Positions 5,951 through 7,837 of a DNA stretch of 7,837 nt are shown here, piece by piece (position 1 is the first letter of the stretch; each line of letters opens with the position of its first letter). The stretch is from NCBI GenBank assembly GCA_030428695.1, contig JAUIEM010000431.1, forward strand, positions 1 to 7,837, read 5' to 3'. The notes below the pieces were generated by a model, which worked only from the letters and a program-made list of their open reading frames with translations, was not told where the DNA came from and did not search any database. The position numbers were made by a program, and so were the translations under genes. Origin of the DNA: a bacterium. GTDB lineage: Bacteria > Planctomycetota > J058 > JAJDCP01.

Positions 5951-7174
5951 ATGCAGTCGACGACGGGAACCGCCTTTGAGGAACTGGCTCGGCCGATCAC
6001 GTTAGCCACACGAATCCTCTGGCTCGCGTTCCTATTCGCTCCCGCCACCTACGCGGGCGCCGCGTACGTACGCGCGAGGGGGCACACGCCCAACGAAGTG
6101 TCCTCCGAGATCTTGCTCACGATCTATTCGGCGTCTGCCGCCGCAGCCCTCGGCGCCTGGTACTTCCAGCGCCGCGTTCGCGAGCGCGCCCAGGAACGTC
6201 AAGGCTCAAACCAGGCAGACGAACTCGAAGCTCAACTCCAATCGGGCAGAGCCCTTCCCGCTCAGATCGAGAAGGCCCGCAACCTCCCCGCGCACGAGCA
6301 GCGCGCGCTGCTTCTCCTCATGCAATGCCAGACCCAGTACATCCTCTCCTGGGCGTGCGCCGAAGTTCCGGCCGTCCTCGGGTGGATCATGGTCGCGGTC
6401 TCGCACGACTTCACCGTGATGCTGCCGCTCGTCGCCGCTTCAGTCGTGCTCACAGTCGCAGCTCGCCCTCGGCTCAACGAGGTTCTCAGCCAGTCAGGCG
6501 CCGAGGGCAGTCTCCTCGCTCGGACGCTGACGCTGGTCCTGCTGGCGATAGGAGTATCCGCACCTGATGCGGGTGCGGACGATGCGGTGAAGCGTGACTA
6601 CGTGGGCGAGCTTCTCTCGCTCACCCACCACGACGCCATTATCCGAGACGCCGAGACCGCTTGTCTCAACTCCGGTCGCGCTCTCACACCGGAGATGCTC
6701 TTCGAGGAAGACCCTACCTACTTCGCCGGGCTCACACCCGAGTCCGACTGCTGGCCCGAGATCGAGCGTCAGCATCGGGACTACTACGAGACCGGCTGCC
6801 GGTACGTGGACCGTGACGCCTTGATCGCTGCCGAGCGGGAGAAACTCGCCACCGACCTGACCGATGCCGAGCTTGCCGAGATCGTGGCCTTCTTCGAGTC
6901 GCCCGCTGGGCGAAAGTACGCGGCCGCCAACCTCGCAGCCAGCAGGCGGATGAACGACGTAGTCACGAACGGATACCTGGAGACGTACAAGGAGGCGTCT
7001 GTCCAGGCGAGCCGGGATTGGACTCGTCTCTTGGAGGAGTGCGCCGATGCCTGGGCCACGCATCCGGGCGAGGGCTCAGCCACGCAACCTGACTCGGGCC
7101 ACCAGGATCTGCGGAATGGCGCCCCCGCCGGTGTCCGACAGGCCCGGACGGGCGCGACCCTCGACGAACGTTGA
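5951..7174 (+). CDS. Multi-pass membrane protein with C-terminal DUF2059-like periplasmic domain
   Basis: This 407-residue protein has two distinct halves. Residues 1-175 hold four probable membrane helices at about 21-40, 54-72, 130-150 and 154-172, with a charged, possibly coiled-coil cytoplasmic segment at 73-118. Residues 187-210 (basic Arg191, a hydrophobic run TLTLVLLAIGV, then an Ala-x-Ala-like DAGAD) look exactly like a signal peptide. After it comes a soluble domain with six cysteines, including those at 238, 267 and 283. The stretch LTDAELAEIVAFFESPAGRK (303-322) matches the core of DUF2059. Secretion-type topology would place this domain in the periplasm. The tail after about 370 is low-complexity. 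The start is ATG 5951 with AAGGGGGCGG just upstream. The arrangement suggests fusion of an integral membrane protein with a once separate exported protein. DUF2059 has no known reaction, so function is unknown. Confidence 0.75.
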   Translation: MQSTTGTAFEELARPITLATRILWLAFLFAPATYAGAAYVRARGHTPNEVSSEILLTIYSASAAAALGAWYFQRRVRERAQERQGSNQADELEAQLQSGRALPAQIEKARNLPAHEQRALLLLMQCQTQYILSWACAEVPAVLGWIMVAVSHDFTVMLPLVAASVVLTVAARPRLNEVLSQSGAEGSLLARTLTLVLLAIGVSAPDAGADDAVKRDYVGELLSLTHHDAIIRDAETACLNSGRALTPEMLFEEDPTYFAGLTPESDCWPEIERQHRDYYETGCRYVDRDALIAAEREKLATDLTDAELAEIVAFFESPAGRKYAAANLAASRRMNDVVTNGYLETYKEASVQASRDWTRLLEECADAWATHPGEGSATQPDSGHQDLRNGAPAGVRQARTGATLDER

Positions 7175-7340
7175 CGCTACCGCGCGGATCTTGGGCCGCT
7201 CGTCCCCGGCCGCAGCCACCGCAGTGCGGCTGCGATCATTCGCCGCAGGCCGGAAGCTGCATCCAGGTCAGTAGGTCCGGCGCGTCGTCGGGTCCACTCC
7301 TGGCGCAAGGATTGCTCACGACTGATGTGCCGACGGCCCT
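7175..7340. other. Intergenic gap
   Basis: These 166 bp separate the two membrane-protein genes. I see no ORF, strong promoter or terminator. An in-frame TGA at 7323 limits how far upstream the next gene can start. Confidence 0.5.
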
Positions 7341-7835
7341 ATGAACGCCTCTGGAATCCCGAACCTGAAGCCCTTGCGGGTGGACGTGCGTGACCTGCGT
7401 CGAGCGCGCGCGACGGAGCGCCTCCGACAGCTCCTCAAACGCCGCGCCTTCCCGAGGATCGAGATGACGTTGATGCTCGCCGTCGCGGGGCTGGCCGGTT
7501 TCCTGGCGTCGGCGCTCCTGCTGCACCTCGGCCTCACTTCCATGAGCACCCGGTACCCGATGGCCGTGCTGGTCGCGTACGCGACCTTGCTGCTCCTCGT
7601 TCGAGGCTGGGTCGCGCGGCACCTTCACGGAAGGCGGTCGCACCTGGAGCCACTCGACGTCGTCGACATCCCGACGTGTGGTTCACCTCCGGCCGAACCA
7701 TCGCAGCCCGAGTTCGGAGGTGGCAGTTTTGGCGGAGGGGGAGCCGGTGGGGTTCGTTCGTGCGTGTTCCGGACCAAACCGGACACCGATTCCGGCGGAA
7801 TCCGGACACGCATTCCGATTCAATCCGGACAATGA
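7341..7835 (+). CDS. Small two-helix membrane protein with Gly-rich tail, 3' end probably replaced by a mobile-element end
   Basis: The predicted protein has 164 residues. A basic N-terminus (VDVRDLRRARATERLRQLLKRR) precedes two membrane helices at about 43-63 and 73-90. A short linker follows, then a Gly-rich stretch FGGGSFGGGGAGG at 125-137. Such FGGGG tails usually sit at the extreme C-terminus of small membrane proteins. Here the frame continues for 27 residues, and the last 24 (from about residue 141) are encoded by three 23-bp tandem units that look like an insertion-sequence end. The TGA at 7833-7835 also lies just past those repeats, so the native C-terminus and stop were probably lost. 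No family or function is recognised. ATG 7341 has no clear ribosome-binding site; GTG 7380 is an alternative start. Confidence 0.6.
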   Translation: MNASGIPNLKPLRVDVRDLRRARATERLRQLLKRRAFPRIEMTLMLAVAGLAGFLASALLLHLGLTSMSTRYPMAVLVAYATLLLLVRGWVARHLHGRRSHLEPLDVVDIPTCGSPPAEPSQPEFGGGSFGGGGAGGVRSCVFRTKPDTDSGGIRTRIPIQSGQ

Positions 7836-7837
7836 TT
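7761..7837. mobile_element. Probable end of a second IS21-like element (partial, runs off the window)
   Basis: From about 7761 or 7765 (TG) the sequence changes from Gly-codon-rich coding DNA to three tandem CCGGACA-ended units. Repeated short units at an element tip are a hallmark of IS21-family ends, and the 23-bp period equals that of the complete element in this window. The unit sequence differs, so it would be a different element. The broken host frame argues that the element body lies to the right, outside the window. No transposase gene is visible, so the family call is inference. Confidence 0.5.
7763..7831 (+). repeat. Three tandem 23-bp repeat units
   Basis: Units at 7763-7785, 7786-7808 and 7809-7831 each end in CCGGACA and carry an ATTCCG- or TTCCGG-type word near the start. 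Each unit is partly palindromic, for example ATTCC/GGAAT within the middle unit. They are likely transposase-binding sites. Confidence 0.75.

Noticed and set aside
6494..7063. Minus-strand ORF opposite the DUF2059-like domain
   Set aside because: It is a shadow of a frame with clear membrane helices and a DUF2059-like motif.
7763..7831. CRISPR array or iteron-type origin made of the 23-bp repeats
   Set aside because: There are no spacers and only three imperfect units. Their place at a broken gene end fits transposase-binding sites better than a CRISPR array or replication origin.

Overview
The window is GC-rich bacterial DNA carrying accessory genes and mobile elements. The first gene encodes a secreted, cysteine-rich protein with a MopE-like Asp-rich motif and a cysteine-rich repeat of the kind expanded in Myxococcota and related deltaproteobacterial lineages, so such a host is the best guess. 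That taxonomy is inferred from one gene and from base composition only.

Layout from left to right: (1) the 3' part of the cysteine-rich secreted protein gene (3-965); (2) about 525 bp with no convincing gene but with hairpins and a duplicated 16-bp word (966-1490); (3) a two-gene toxin-antitoxin module, a ribbon-helix-helix-like antitoxin followed by a MazF/PemK-type toxin with overlapping stop and start (1491-2083); (4) a short intergenic stretch holding a 62-bp inverted-repeat structure; (5) a complete IS21-family insertion sequence (2245-4715) with istA, istB and multi-copy terminal repeats; (6) a class I SAM-dependent methyltransferase gene whose 5' end lies just beyond the IS, followed by a small overlapping ORF of unknown function (4776-5857); (7) a membrane protein that looks like a four-helix module joined to a periplasmic DUF2059-like domain through a relic signal peptide (5951-7174); (8) a small two-helix membrane protein with a Gly-rich tail, whose frame runs into three tandem 23-bp units at the window end (7341-7835). 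Those units look like the end of a second IS21-type element.

All recognised genes are on the + strand. IstA and IstB together move the IS. The antitoxin and toxin form one self-regulated unit. The remaining genes show no obvious shared pathway. I found no CRISPR array, tRNA or rRNA. No clearly new multi-gene system is evident. The most unusual items are the fusion-like membrane/DUF2059 protein, the common 23-bp period of the two sets of element ends, and the inverted-repeat structure behind the toxin gene.
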